The notes beneath the pieces are model-generated. The model did not search any database. It had not been told where the DNA came from and worked only from the letters and a program-made list of their open reading frames with translations. Shown in pieces: positions 23,539 through 35,830 of a stretch of 64,000 nucleotides of DNA. Origin of the DNA: Saposhnikovia divaricata (lineage: Eukaryota > Streptophyta > Magnoliopsida > Apiales > Apiaceae); NCBI GenBank assembly GCA_036435485.1, contig CM071596.1:15094001-15158000 (forward strand), read 5' to 3'. The first letter of the stretch is position 1, and each line of letters begins with the position of its first letter. The translations under genes and the position numbers were made by a program.

Positions 23539-25284
23539 CTTACATCATACATACTTATCAAACAACTTACCATTATTAGCTAAGCAACTAAACATATAGC
23601 ATCTATGACATGAAATCATACAAGCCACTTAAGCATTTAATACATAATACCAGCTTAACCTTAAAAACAACTTATAATCTTATACTATACATTTTATGAC
23701 CTATAATTCTAACAAAAATCGGGCAGAGTTTCCTTTATAAAATGGACTATCCCGTCGGAGTTCAACCGACTCAAATCATAATCAAATACATCCGATGGAT
23801 TAAAAATCCACCTACAAGCCCAAAGGATTCCTAATTATAATCTCTATGTACCAATAACAATTTCACTTAATACAAATAAATTATACTTATCGACAAATAA
23901 CAATTTAATTCATTTTCGAATAAAATTACCAAATCATACTTAAACAATTTCTAAAATCACATAATTCATCATAATCCGAATAATTCATCCTTATACAAAT
24001 AAATTCGAATTTTTAGAATCCTCAAACAATCATATATTTGAAATAAAAATCCAAGATATATATATATAATCATATACCAAGAACTCAAGCAATTAATTTC
24101 TAATTAACGAAATAAAACCTTCATATAATCACTAAATTCGAAATTTAATTACATACATATACACAAGGAAACTCACACACACACACCACCGTATAATTCA
24201 CACACACACGGAATTTCACAAACCCAACAACATTTTACTCACACACTCGCGTTTGAACACGCAAAACACACACATACAGGGCTTACACACACGCACGCAG
24301 CTACACGCAGTCACGGCGAAGGAAAAACAAAACAAAAAAAGAAGTACAGGGAACAACCGCAAGTCGTTACCAGCTTAACAACACAGGAGTTTTAATAAGC
24401 TCAAAACCGAACCCCAAATCGAGGACCAAGCCATACACACAGCCTTCGAATATATATATACACACAGGTCGTGTGGACTACGGGAGAGGAAAGGAGAGGT
24501 TATCGTGGAAGGAAAGAGATGAGTTGAGGGAGAGATTAAGAGAGAGATTTGAGGTAGAGAGACGGAAGAGATTTTGAGAGGAAGAGAGAGATAACCTCGA
24601 GAGAGAGAGACTCCGCGAGAGAGAGTTCGAGAGATGTCGGGAGAGATTGTGGGAAAAAAAAACACAGAGTTAGTAAATTGAATTAGGAATTAGGGATTTA
24701 AGGTAATTTGGGGGAAAAGAATTTGGATTTTGTAAGAATTTTCTTGATTAAAAGATTACAAATGCACCTCGTAAAATAGAAAATAAATAGGTAACAATTG
24801 GGAAAAATCTAAATTTCATTTTTAAAATATTAAAAATAAATTTACCTATCTTCCCATATTTTTAAAATATTTTTGGGGTCAAAATGAATTTAATATCATT
24901 TTTACAAGATTAAACCAATAAGACCCAAATAAATTCATAAAATCATTTTAAAATCCTTAAAAATCAAAATAAATCCATCTAATATTTTTAAGACTCAAAT
25001 AAAATAATAAAGTTAATAATGCAAAAGATTTCGTAATTTTTACTAATCCCGGTGATTTTATAAAATTCTCAGAGTATAAATAAAACATGATTTAAATAGA
25101 ATTTAATCCCCAAAAATAAAAATAAAAAAATACGTCGACTTTTCTGACACATATAAATCATCAAATAAGCCCACAAAACGAAATCACACCTATTTCACTT
25201 CCTCAAAAATAATCACGTCACATAATTCACATTTAATAATAAATAAATAATTATAAATATTACAAAAATTTCTAAGGCGTTATA
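21556..25284 (-). repeat. 3' LTR of the chromovirus (about 3.73 kb)
   Basis: On the minus strand it begins TATAACGCCTTAG and ends GGGGCGTTACAGGT. It contains an (AT)n tract (about 23459-23537), a CA-rich stretch (24170-24300) and a GA-rich stretch (24480-24650). Open frames inside it (for example 24375-24665) are low-complexity and I do not treat them as genes. Confidence 0.93.
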
Positions 25285-25300
25285 TCCTCCCCCCCTTAAC
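25285..25300 (-). promoter_or_regulatory. Polypurine tract of the chromovirus
   Basis: The minus strand reads TTAAGGGGGGGAGGA immediately before the 3' LTR. Confidence 0.85.
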
Positions 25301-25324
25301 GGGATTCTGTCCCCAGAATCTCAC

Positions 25325-28300
25325 CTAAGTAAATAGATGAGGATAATTCTCGAGCATCTCACTCTCAAGCTCCCAAGTTGACTCTTCAACTCTAGGATTC
25401 CTCCACAAAACCTTTACCAACTTAACTGTCTTATTCCTTAGCTTCTTATCCATTCTGTCCTGAATTGCTACAGGCTGTTCTATATACGACAGATCTGGCT
25501 GTAACTCAATAGGCTCATACTCGATCACATGACTTAAATCTGGATGATATCTCTTGAGCATTGACACGTGGAAGACATTGTGAATATGACTCATATGTGG
25601 AGGTAGGGCTAACTCATACGCGACTTTTCCAACCCGTCTTAAGATCTCAAAAGGTCCTACGTATCTCGTACTGAGCTTTCCTTTCTTGCCAAACCTCGTA
25701 ACTCCTTTCCAAGGTGACACTTTCAACAACACTTTCTCTCCTTCTTCAAAATTCATATCCTTCCTGGCTTGATCAGCATACTTCTTTTGTCTGTTCTGGG
25801 CAGCAATTAGTCGTTTCTGAATGATTTCGATCTTTTCCTTCGTTTGTTGTACTAGTTCCGATCCTAACACCTTACGCTCACCAACCTCATCCCAATATAC
25901 AGGAGATCTACATTTCCTTCCATATAAAGCTTCGTATGGCGGCATCCCAATACTCGCATGATAGCTGTTGTTGTAAGAGAATTCCACCAAAGGTAGGTGC
26001 TCGTCCCAACTTCCTTTAAAATCCAATGCACACGTTCGTAGCATATCTTCAATAGTTTGAATGGTTCGTTCACTCTGTCCGTCTGTCTGCGGATGATAGG
26101 CTGTACTCATCTTAAGCTCAGTTCCCAAGCATTCTTGAAATTGTTTCCAAAATCTGGAGTTGAAACGTGGATCTCGATCAGATACAATAGTTACTGGCAC
26201 ACCGTGACGCATAACCACTTCCTTCAAATACAGCTGTACCAACTTATCTAGTGAGAATCTTTCGTTGATTGGAAGAAAATGGGCAGATTTAGTCAAACGA
26301 TCTATGATTACCCAAATCGCATCATGATTAGCTTTTGTTCTCGGTAGCCCCACAACGAAGTCCATAGCTAAATGCTCCCATTTCCACTCAGGAATATCTA
26401 ATGGCTGTAATAGTCCACTAGGCTTTTGATGTTCAGCTTTGACTCTTTGACATGTGTAACACTTACTAACCCAGTCTGCAATCTCTCTTTTCATATCAGG
26501 CCACCAGAAATGTTCCTTCAGGTCTTGGTACATCTTCGTACTCCCCGGATGAATTGAATATCTTGAACTGTGAGCATCCCGCAAAATCTCATTCTTTAAT
26601 TCCGGCACGTTGGGAATCCAAATCCTCGAAGAAAATCTTAAGATACCCTTATCATCCTTCTGAGTGCAAATCTCTTCACCTGTCAACGTGTTCATATCTT
26701 GATTCATGATTTCCTCCTGACATCTTCGTATCTTTTCAAGTAACTCGGGTTGAAAGGTTATGGTATAACACTTACCACTGGTAGGTTCCGAGATCTGGAC
26801 TTCTAATCTCAACTTTTCAAACTCCTTGAACAACTCCTTTGAGATGGTAAACATGTTCAGTCTCTCCTTTCTACTTAATGCGTCGGCCACTACATTCGCT
26901 CTCCCTGGGTGATAATTAATTGTGCAGTCATAATCCTTAATCAACTCTAACCATCGCCTTTGTCTCATGTTAAGCTCTCGTTGAGTGAAGATATACTTCA
27001 AACTTTTGTGGTCCGTGTAAATCTCACATTTTTCACCATATAGATAGTGTCTCCAAATCTTTAGTGCGAATACAATTGCTGCTAACTCCAAATCGTGAGT
27101 CGGGTACTTCTGCTCATGAGGCTTTAATTGTCGAGAAGCATATGCAATTACCTTTCCATGTTGCATCAATACACACCCTAATCCCTTGTATGAAGCATCA
27201 CTGTAGATCACAAAGTTTCCTTGACTGTCTGGTAAGACTAACACTGGTGCTGTTACTAATCTTTTCTTTAATTCCTGGAAACTCTCTTCACACTTCTCAT
27301 TCCATATGAACTTCTCATTTTTCCTAGTCAACCTGGTCAATGGTGAGGCAATCTTAGAAAAATCTTGAACAAACCTCCTATAATAACCAGCCAATCCCAA
27401 GAAACTTCTCACTTCGGTGGGCGTTCTCGGTCTGCTCCAATTCACCACAGCTTCTATTTTTGCGGGGTCAACTCTAATTCCTTCACTACTGATAATATGA
27501 CCTAGAAACTGCACCTCTTCCAACCAAAACTCACATTTTGAAAACTTGGCATAAAACTTCTCTGCTCTTAATATTTCTAATGCAATCCTTAAATGTTCTG
27601 CATGTTCTTCCCGGGTCTTGGAATATATCAAGATATCATCAATAAAGACTATCACAAATTTATCCAGATGCTTCCTAAAGACTATATTCATAAGATCCAT
27701 AAATGCTGCTGGGGCATTGGTTAATCCAAATGGCATCACTAAGAATTCGTAATGTCCATACCTTGTGCGAAATGCCGTCTTTGGAATGTCTTCAGGTTTG
27801 ATTTTTAATTGATGATAGCCCGATCTTAAATCAATCTTCGAGAAATAAGCTGCTCCCTTAAGTTGATCAAACAAATCATCGATTCTAGGTAAGGGATATC
27901 TATTCTTGATGGTCAGCTTGTTGAGTTCTCGATAATCGATACATAATCTCATACTACCATCCTTTTTCTTGACAAACAGCACAGGAGCTCCCCACGGTGA
28001 TACACTTGGTCTTATGACTCCCTTATATAAAAGTTCTTGTAATTGCGTTGCTAACTCTTTCATCTCCACCGGTGCCATCCTATATGGTGCTTTGGACACG
28101 GGTTCTGCTCCAGGTACTAGGTCTATAGCAAACTCCACTTCTCGATCTGGAGGTAAACCGGGTAATTCTTCTGGAAAAACGTCGGGGAACTCGTTAACAA
28201 TTGGTATATCTTCTATCTTCGGTGCATGCTTCTCTACATCCGTCACGTGTGCTAAATACGCTTCACAACCTTGTCTAAGTAACCTCTTGGCTTGCATAAT

Positions 28301-28756
28301 ACTCAGAAATTTCTTCACCTGCCTTTGTCCTTGAAATATCACTTCCTTATCATCCTCCGCTTTTAATCTCACCTGTTTCTTTCTACACTCAATCTGTGCA
28401 TCATAATCAGCCAACCAGTCCATTCCTAAAATTACATCGAATTCTCCCATCTCGAAGGGTATCAAATTGGCATAGAAAAGGTAACCACCTATCTCTATAT
28501 TACACTGAGGACACATTTGATTGACAGGGACTTTATCTTGGTTTGCCACCTCTATCACTAAAGCTTGCTCTAAAGGTCGAATTTCACATTGCAATTTACT
28601 AACAAACTTATTGGAAATGAAAGACTTGGTAGCTCCAGAGTCAATTAAAACTTTAGCCTCTATTGAATTTACAGGAAGCGTACCTGCGACAACATCCATT
28701 TCCTGAACAGCATCCTGCATAGTCATGTTAAAGGTTCTGGCTCTAGGTTGAGACAT
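25325..28756 (-). CDS. Chromovirus Pol: protease, RT, RNase H, integrase, chromodomain
   Basis: An unbroken 1143-codon frame starting MSQPRARTFN. Protease: LIDSGATKSF with Asp39. RT: CIDYRELNKL, PFGLTNAPAAF and catalytic FIDDILIYS at residues 371-379. RNase H: VIYSDASYKGLGCVL from about residue 516. Integrase: a zinc-binding region ending KCYTCQRVK near 775, then MDFVVGLP, IVSDRDPRF and GQSERTIQ supplying the D, D, E residues. The tail (about 1080-1143), VKVLWRNPRVEESTWELESE, is chromodomain-like and marks a chromovirus. It normally follows gag in one polyprotein; a TGA at 28775-28777 now separates them. Pol looks intact, but its ATG here is probably internal to the ancestral polyprotein. Confidence 0.95.
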   Translation of the reverse strand: MSQPRARTFNMTMQDAVQEMDVVAGTLPVNSIEAKVLIDSGATKSFISNKFVSKLQCEIRPLEQALVIEVANQDKVPVNQMCPQCNIEIGGYLFYANLIPFEMGEFDVILGMDWLADYDAQIECRKKQVRLKAEDDKEVIFQGQRQVKKFLSIMQAKRLLRQGCEAYLAHVTDVEKHAPKIEDIPIVNEFPDVFPEELPGLPPDREVEFAIDLVPGAEPVSKAPYRMAPVEMKELATQLQELLYKGVIRPSVSPWGAPVLFVKKKDGSMRLCIDYRELNKLTIKNRYPLPRIDDLFDQLKGAAYFSKIDLRSGYHQLKIKPEDIPKTAFRTRYGHYEFLVMPFGLTNAPAAFMDLMNIVFRKHLDKFVIVFIDDILIYSKTREEHAEHLRIALEILRAEKFYAKFSKCEFWLEEVQFLGHIISSEGIRVDPAKIEAVVNWSRPRTPTEVRSFLGLAGYYRRFVQDFSKIASPLTRLTRKNEKFIWNEKCEESFQELKKRLVTAPVLVLPDSQGNFVIYSDASYKGLGCVLMQHGKVIAYASRQLKPHEQKYPTHDLELAAIVFALKIWRHYLYGEKCEIYTDHKSLKYIFTQRELNMRQRRWLELIKDYDCTINYHPGRANVVADALSRKERLNMFTISKELFKEFEKLRLEVQISEPTSGKCYTITFQPELLEKIRRCQEEIMNQDMNTLTGEEICTQKDDKGILRFSSRIWIPNVPELKNEILRDAHSSRYSIHPGSTKMYQDLKEHFWWPDMKREIADWVSKCYTCQRVKAEHQKPSGLLQPLDIPEWKWEHLAMDFVVGLPRTKANHDAIWVIIDRLTKSAHFLPINERFSLDKLVQLYLKEVVMRHGVPVTIVSDRDPRFNSRFWKQFQECLGTELKMSTAYHPQTDGQSERTIQTIEDMLRTCALDFKGSWDEHLPLVEFSYNNSYHASIGMPPYEALYGRKCRSPVYWDEVGERKVLGSELVQQTKEKIEIIQKRLIAAQNRQKKYADQARKDMNFEEGEKVLLKVSPWKGVTRFGKKGKLSTRYVGPFEILRRVGKVAYELALPPHMSHIHNVFHVSMLKRYHPDLSHVIEYEPIELQPDLSYIEQPVAIQDRMDKKLRNKTVKLVKVLWRNPRVEESTWELESEMLENYPHLFT

Positions 28757-28774
28757 CTGGGTCTGAGATGGGGG

Positions 28775-29890
28775 TCAAGTTATCCTCAGGGCATTTGCCG
28801 ATGGGGGTCCGGCTATCCTTAAAACATTTCCTGACTGAACTGCCTCCTTGCAATCCTTAGCAATATGACCAACTTTCCCGCAGTTGTAGCATGTTATCCC
28901 TGATTTTGAAGTCGGGCACTCTCCCGCGTAATGTCCCTTCTTGTTGCATTTAAAACAAGTAATACTTAGTCTGTGGCAAACTCCCGAGTGCTTCTTCCCA
29001 CAAGTTGTACATTCAGGTAAGGCTGGTCTGATTGCAAGCTGCTGATTGGTATTCTGAAGACGTTTACCTTGACCACCGTTTCCATTCTTCGGTTTCTGAA
29101 AACCTCGGTTCCTGTCAAACCGACCCTCATTCCTTGGCTTGAACTTATTATTATTGCCTTTTGGGTTCTGACTTCCCTCAGTACTTTCTATCTTCCTTTT
29201 CTTTCCTACTTTCTCTTTCTGATACATTTCACTTTCACCTTCAACAATCATAGCCTTCTCCACTACCATTGCATAGTTCTCTAACTGAAACACCGCCACC
29301 TTACTACGTATCCATGGCTTTAGACCCTGTTGAAATCTTTTAGCTTTCTTTGCCTCAGTATTAACGTACTCAGGAACAAACCTTGCTAACTCTGTGAATC
29401 TTGCCTCGTATTCTGCCACGCTCATGTTTTCTTGTTTTCATTCTAAAAACTGAATCTCCAGCTGATCTTGCATATACCTTGGAAGATACTTCTCGAGAAA
29501 TAACTCGGTGAATCTCTGCCATGTGATCACTCCATCACCTTGCAACAGTTTTGTTGACTCCCACCAATAATTTGCTTCAGCTTTCAAAAAGTAACTAGCA
29601 TATTCCGTCTTCTGATCTTCTCCTACCCTAACCAACGCAAAAGCTTTTTCCATTTCATTAAGCCAAGCCCTAGCTTCTATAGGGTTGACAATACCTTTGA
29701 ACTCTGGAGGGTGTACAGCTTGAAAAGCTTTGAAGGTCACAATTGGTTGGGCGGGTCGTTGCTGAGCTAGTGCGGCTGTCTGTTGTTGAAGAAGTTGGAG
29801 AATTTGAGTCATAGTCGGGTCAACTGGATTTTGATTTCCAGTATTCTGGTTTTCAGGATTTGCAGTAGGTGTTTTCTTCTTTGGAGGCAT
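28775..29890 (-). pseudogene. Chromovirus Gag with one internal stop
   Basis: Gag starts MPPKKKTPTANPENQ at 29890. The retrotransposon gag domain has PPEFKGIVNPIEARAWLNEM and TEYASYFLKAEANYWWES. A TGA at 29438-29440 interrupts it after residue 150; the same frame resumes with MSVAEYEARFTELARFVPEY. Two zinc knuckles follow, CFKCNKKGHYAGEC and CYNCGKVGHIAKDC, and an extra Cys pair, CTTCGKKHSGVC. The frame ends at TGA 28775-28777, after which the same frame leads into Pol. Both stops are TGA and may be C-to-T changes. Without them gag-pol would be a single frame of about 1522 codons. Confidence 0.9.
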
Positions 29891-30374
29891 GATTCTGATA
29901 AGAAAACAAGAAACTTATTAAGCAACAGGCTAATATATACAAAATAAGGTTTTTCGAATCCTGGATTTGAGTTACCTATGTTCACAAGAATTATAACGGG
30001 GTAAAGAACCAAGGTAGCATAGGTATTATCTTGAACAAGTAATGCTAACAGGAGATATTTAGGCAACTCAGAATTGTAATAAAAGATGTGCATATAACGA
30101 GAAAATAAAGGTCATGGTACCAACAAAGTTAATATAACATAACAGTTTCAGAGTTCAAGGTACACTGTTAACCATCCTACTACAAAAATAAATACCGAGA
30201 ATAATCTCAATCATCCACCATCTGCGATAACGATATAGCGAGTAAAGAAATTATTAAAGCGATAAAAGAATATCCTAAACCTACTACCTACTATCCTAAT
30301 GATAACCTACACCTATCGCTCCTATCCTATACCTATACCTAATCCTGGCTTGTTTCAGTGACCAAAACCTGACA
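29891..30374 (-). other. Leader between chromovirus primer site and gag
   Basis: Non-coding on the sense strand of the element. Nothing else recognised. Confidence 0.7.
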
Positions 30375-30386
30375 GCTCTGATACCA
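30375..30386 (-). promoter_or_regulatory. Primer-binding site of the chromovirus, initiator tRNA-Met type
   Basis: The minus strand reads TGGTATCAGAGC, directly next to the LTR when the LTR is taken to end in ACAGGT. Confidence 0.95.
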
Positions 30387-32286
30387 ACCTGTAACGCCCC
30401 GACTTCCCAATGCTAAAAATATACTTTTATAATAAAGTATTGGATTTAATTAAATAAAATAGAATTTGATACAGGGGGATTTTTAAAAAAATTCGGCATG
30501 AAGTATTCGTAATATGGACTATCCACCTGTAATTTGAACCAACCAAATTCATAAAAAGAAAAATAACTGCAGTTCCAACTAATTAAGAAAACATAACATC
30601 TGTTCAACCTGTCCTAACCGATCAGGTGAACCATACTACTATGCCCTCCCGATCATAAACAAGATCGGGCACACAACCAAAATTAAATACATACAAGCTG
30701 ATAACCAAACATTAAATCATAATACAACACCCCACTACTAACCCGGATCTCTAACAGGTAGTGGTATGAAACAAGCAACTACTAACTAAGTTATTACATT
30801 ACAATACTAAATTCTTAATTAAAAGATACATACACTCCACAAATATAAATACAACCAACTATAACTATTACACAATTTTCTACTGATACCCAAAAGTCCA
30901 ACCTTGTACTAGAGCCAAACTAGTCTGTCTACAGCCCACAACAAGTTCTTCTCCTGATATAGCTCCTACGTCGTATCCTTTTCTTCCTTAACTGAAAAAG
31001 GGTTATAAACAACAATAAGTGAGCCAAATGCTCAGCAAGTAACAATATAGATGCCAAAATAAAAATCAACAACAAGAGTACGGATACAACGATATAAGAA
31101 TCATTCTCTGAGTTTTTCCAAAGTTTGGCAATTTGTAATTCATTCCAAAAATAGGGAGAGAGAGAAATGAATTTCTCTTTTTATATCAAATTTCCCACCT
31201 TTAAAACATTTTAATTAATTTAAGCATTTTATTAAAATCGGACAATACGGGTGATCAGCCACGTAATGTCCCCATACCGGACACTAGGTTCCTCTGGACT
31301 TTGAAAATTGGGTTCCCAATTAGGCAACACATTGGCCTCTATTGCTGGACTAGGACCACCCTAGCCTCTTACGCCAAATTAAAAAGCTGGACTAGGACCA
31401 CCCTAGCCTCTTACGCTAATTTAAAATAATTAATTAAATGTCCATAAAGTGAAGCAAGTTTCGATGAATGGAATTCTTAGGCAATAATTCAGAGCAGGGG
31501 ATTATTCTGTTTAATTTCAAGAATAAGTGACTAAAAGTAAAGCAATCCAATTTAATTGCATAAGGTTCGCAAGGTAGGGTTCAAGTGTGATTCACAAGTA
31601 TTTAAAAATAAAGGTTTAACAAGCTCTTGTCATTTTAGAGGTGTAATATAAGGTGGTATCGAATATGGTATGGCTCGCGAAAAATAGGTGTATAAGAAAT
31701 AAGGGTCATTAATTAAATTAAGAATAAACAAGGTTTAAGGATTTAGAGATTAATCAAGATTATAAGGTATAGTTATGCTGGGGTGAATTAAGGGAATAGA
31801 TATGAAATGATGTTTAAGCCTGGGCAAAAAGCATGTTATATTGCAAGATTTGTAGTTCCACAAGAATTTGAATAAGCAAGAAGGTACAACAGTTTAAACG
31901 GTAATCTATAAGGGTAACCAAGAAGGTACAAGGGTTTAAGCAACAGTTTATATGGATTTACAATATAGTACAAGAGATTCGACAATTGACTTGAAAGAAA
32001 CAAACAGTAAGTTATAAGAATTTAAGCAACAATCCATGAATAATTGATAGAATCTGAACTTCGATAAAAGATTCAAGTTACTTGCCTTGACCAAATATTT
32101 CCACGCTAGTCACTTGGCTCAAAAACTCTCAGCCTTTGCCTTTCCTTTATCCTTTAAGTCTACGCTCTTCGAATCTACACATATAAAAACACTACTTCAG
32201 AATTCTATAAAATACTCGACGTTCGTCTTTGAACATTTACCCTTAATCTACCCTTGCGTTAACCCATGACCACTAACATAAATAAC

Positions 32287-32343
<57 letters not shown>

Positions 32344-34089
32344 CTTACATCATACATACTTATCAAACAACTTACCATTATTAGCTAAGCAACTAAACAT
32401 ATAGCATCTATGACATGAAATCATACAAGCCACTTAAGCATTTAATACATAATACCAGCTTAACCTTAAAAACAACTTATAATCTTATACTATACATTTT
32501 ATGACCTATAATTCTAACAAAAATCGGGCAGAGTTTCCTTTATAAAATGGACTATCCCGTCGGAGTTCAACCGACTCAAATCATAATCAAATACATCCGA
32601 TGGATTAAAAATCCACCTACAAGCCCAAAGGATTCCTAATTATAATCTCTATGTACCAATAACAATTTCACTTAATACAAATAAATTATACTTATCGACA
32701 AATAACAATTTAATTCATTTTCGAATAAAATTACCAAATCATACTTAAACAATTTCTAAAATCACATAATTCATCATAATCCGAATAATTCATCCTTATA
32801 CAAATAAATTCGAATTTTTAGAATCCTCAAACAATCATATATTTGAAATAAAAATCCAAGATATATATATATAATCATATACCAAGAACTCAAGCAATTA
32901 ATTTCTAATTAACGAAATAAAACCTTCATATAATCACTAAATTCGAAATTTAATTACATACATATACACAAGGAAACTCACACACACACACCACCGTATA
33001 ATTCACACACACACGGAATTTCACAAACCCAACAACATTTTACTCACACACCCGCGTTTGAACACGCAAAACACACACATACAGGGCTTACACACACGCA
33101 CGCAGCTACACGCAGTCACGGCGAAGGAAAAACAAAACAAAAAAAGAAGTACAGGGAACAACCGCAAGTCGTTACCAGCTTAACAACACAGGAGTTTTAA
33201 TAAGCTCAAAACCGAACCCCAAATCGAGGACCAAGCCATACACACAGCCTTCGAATATATATATACACACAGGTCGTGTGGACTACGGGAGAGGAAAGGA
33301 GAGGTTATCGTGGAAGGAAAGAGATGAGTTGAGGGAGAGATTAAGAGAGAGATTTGAGGTAGAGAGACGGAAGAGATTTTGAGAGGAAGAGAGAGATAAC
33401 CTCGAGAGAGAGAGACTCCGCGAGAGAGAGTTCGAGAGATGTCGGGAGAGATTGTGGGAAAAAAAAACACAGAGTTAGTAAATTGAATTAGGAATTAGGG
33501 ATTTAAGGTAATTTGGGGGAAAAGAATTTGGATTTTGTAAGAATTTTCTTGATTAAAAGATTACAAATGCACCTCGTAAAATAGAAAATAAATAGGTAAC
33601 AATTGGGAAAAATCTAAATTTCATTTTTAAAATATTAAAAATAAATTTACCTATCTTCCCATATTTTTAAAATATTTTTGGGGTCAAAACGAATTTAATA
33701 TCATTTTTACAAGATTAAACCAATAAGACCCAAATAAATTCATAAAATCATTTTAAAATCCTTAAAAATCAAAATAAATCCATCTAATATTTTTAAGACT
33801 CAAATAAAATAATAAAGTTAATAATGCAAAAGATTTCGTAATTTTTACTAATCCCGGTGATTTTATAAAATTCTCAGAGTATAAATAAAACATGATTTAA
33901 ATAGAATTTAATCCCCAAAAATAAAAATAAAAAAATACGTCGACTTTTCTGACACATATAAATCATCAAATAAGCCCACAAAACGAAATCACACCTATTT
34001 CACTTCCTCAAAAATAATCACGTCACATAATTCACATTTAATAATAAATAAATAATTATAAATATTACAAAAATTTCTAAGGCGTTATA
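30387..34089 (-). repeat. 5' LTR of the chromovirus (about 3.70 kb)
   Basis: Almost identical to 21556-25284; the main difference is a shorter (AT)n tract (about 32289-32341). Promoter and polyadenylation signals for the element would lie here but were not resolved. Confidence 0.93.
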
Positions 34090-35596
34090 GGTGAGGGGGA
34101 GCAACTTCACTCTAATCTAGTTCCAACAGCTCCAGTATTTTCGTCTAGTGAGGATGACCCAGTTATTCAACCTGAAGACTCTATAGCCACAAGGCTGGCT
34201 GCAAATCCTCAAGTTTCTCAAGTATCAATTCCTCCCATAACCATATCAATCAGACAAGTATTAATTCCAGATTTTGTGCTTCCTAGATCTCTAGCCAGAG
34301 GGGAGCCATCTTATCTGTCTGAATTCAAGCCTGTGCTCAAGCCTAAGAAATCACCTATGAAGAAGAATGGTAAAAACACTATGAGAGTGGACTTTCCAAT
34401 GCCAAACCCAGGTGAATTCAAGCTAATGAGCAAGTATCTTACTAAATTAAAATAGAAGGCTACAGTTGATGTGGGACTCAAAGAGAATCTAGCATTCATC
34501 TACAGGGAGGAGTGGAAATTTTTGTTCCTGCAGGTCATCCAAACTTTGCTGATGCCAAGGTTGAAGAAACTACAATGTTACTTCAAGCTGGCCAGATAGT
34601 CAGACAACCTACAGAATGCACTGAGAAAGAAGCTAGACTGACTGATGAGCTAATAAGAGAGCTAGAGAAAGAGATGGAGCAAGAGGCTGAAGAAGAAGAG
34701 GCCAAATTTAAAAAGAAGAAAATGAACACAAATTCTGCGTGCAAGAAAAGGAAAAGCAGAGTTAAAGTCCCTGCTAAAAGAACTTTGAGCCCAGAACCAG
34801 AAGTTCAAGATGAATCAACACTACCTCAACCTACAAAACCTCCAACACCAGACATTCAGAAACACTCTCAGACATCTAACCCTTTAGACTTCATAAAGGA
34901 AGAACCTTTGGAATTTGACTTTGACATCAACAGCTTGGTATTTCCAAAGATCAGGCTCTCACCTGAAAAGAGGAGAACCAAAAATAGAAAACAACCATTA
35001 GCTAGACCAATTCAAATTGCTGAGGTTCCTCAAGATGTAAGGGTGGCCACCAAGAAAGAAACTGAACTCTATATTGCTGACATTGAAGAGTACTCAAGTG
35101 TCAATCTTTTCTTGGATGATGTGGCAGATGTGAGTGCTGCATATAGGACAACCAGGTTACCAGAAAGGTTAATCTTCACCTACAAAGGAGGAAATAGCAG
35201 AACCTGGCCCCTACATCAAGTGTTAAATGAAGGCTACAGCAAACTCTGGAAGATTTGGTCCTTAATGAAAAGAACCGGGGATTCACTCCAGAGGCAAGGA
35301 AAATAATTTTCAACAAGGTCAATGAATTGAGGAGCAGCTGGTCTTCAAAGGAGGGTTTGCCTAAGAAGCTGAACATTCCATGTGAACCTGGTAGGAAGGT
35401 TCACTTTTATCCATTCTGGATAATAGAATTCAGAGATGAACACAACTGTAAAAGATTTTTCAGAATAGAAGATGAACTGGAGAAAGCTAGCAATGAGTAC
35501 TTGCAACACTTAATGTCTATGCTGGATCTAAATCACCCAGAAGAAAAGATCATCTACAGATCTCTAGAGAAGCAGCTTGAGGAAAACAGACATTAA
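34090..35596 (+). pseudogene. Sirevirus extra ORF, C-terminal part after the nested insertion
   Basis: Reading resumes at the second GGTGA (34090-34094) in the frame interrupted at 21555, with GEGEQLHSN, confirming that both pieces were one ORF. It is Pro/Ser-rich, then highly charged: an E/K-rich stretch at about 34640-34740 looks coiled-coil, followed by the basic cluster KKRKSRVKVPAKR, a possible nuclear-localisation signal. A folded C-terminal region contains VHFYPFWIIEFRDEHNCKRFF. A TAG at 34453-34455 and shifts near 34510 and 35265 break it. It resembles no protein I can name outside retrotransposons. Confidence 0.7.
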
Positions 35597-35830
35597 GTCC
35601 ATGGTATGAGGACTGCAAGGGGAAGAAAGCAATGATATGCTCAGTCTAGAGGAGCATCCCTTGTGGAAGTATGATTCTTTATCTTGACTCAGTTCATTTC
35701 TTCACACTTTTGAAGCTTAGTACACTACATATGTTTTTACTTAATCTCTGTATCCATACAAAGGTGTTTTGTTATCATCAAGGTTCTTAATTTATGGCTG
35801 TTATTCTATCAATCATAAATTGGGGAAGAT
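35597..35830 (+). other. 3' untranslated stretch and polypurine tract of the Sirevirus
   Basis: No ORF. The purine-rich AATTGGGGAAGAT (about 35818-35830) abuts the 3' LTR and is the likely polypurine tract. Confidence 0.75.

Larger units (their letters stand above)
21556..34089 (-). mobile_element. Tekay/Del-like chromovirus (Ty3/gypsy), young, nested in the Sirevirus
   Basis: Long LTRs flank a gag-pol frame with a C-terminal chromodomain-like tail. GGTGA duplicates at 21551-21555 and 34090-34094, and removing one copy plus the element restores the host ORF. In minus orientation: LTR, Met-type primer site, gag, pol, polypurine tract, LTR. I found only about four substitutions between the 3.7-kb LTRs (near 22257, 22263, 24247 and 24889) plus an (AT)n length difference, so the insertion is very recent. 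Confidence 0.95.

Noticed and set aside
24375..24665. 96-codon minus-strand frame, also present at 33180-33470
   Set aside because: It lies over the GA-rich low-complexity stretch of the chromovirus LTR and is duplicated only because the LTR is.
21556..34089. Two 3.7-kb direct repeats as a segmental duplication
   Set aside because: They are the LTRs of one chromovirus: primer site, polypurine tract and a 5-bp target duplication all fit.
18707..35596. Viral envelope gene in the Sirevirus
   Set aside because: No signal peptide, membrane span or furin-like site was seen; only the position resembles env.
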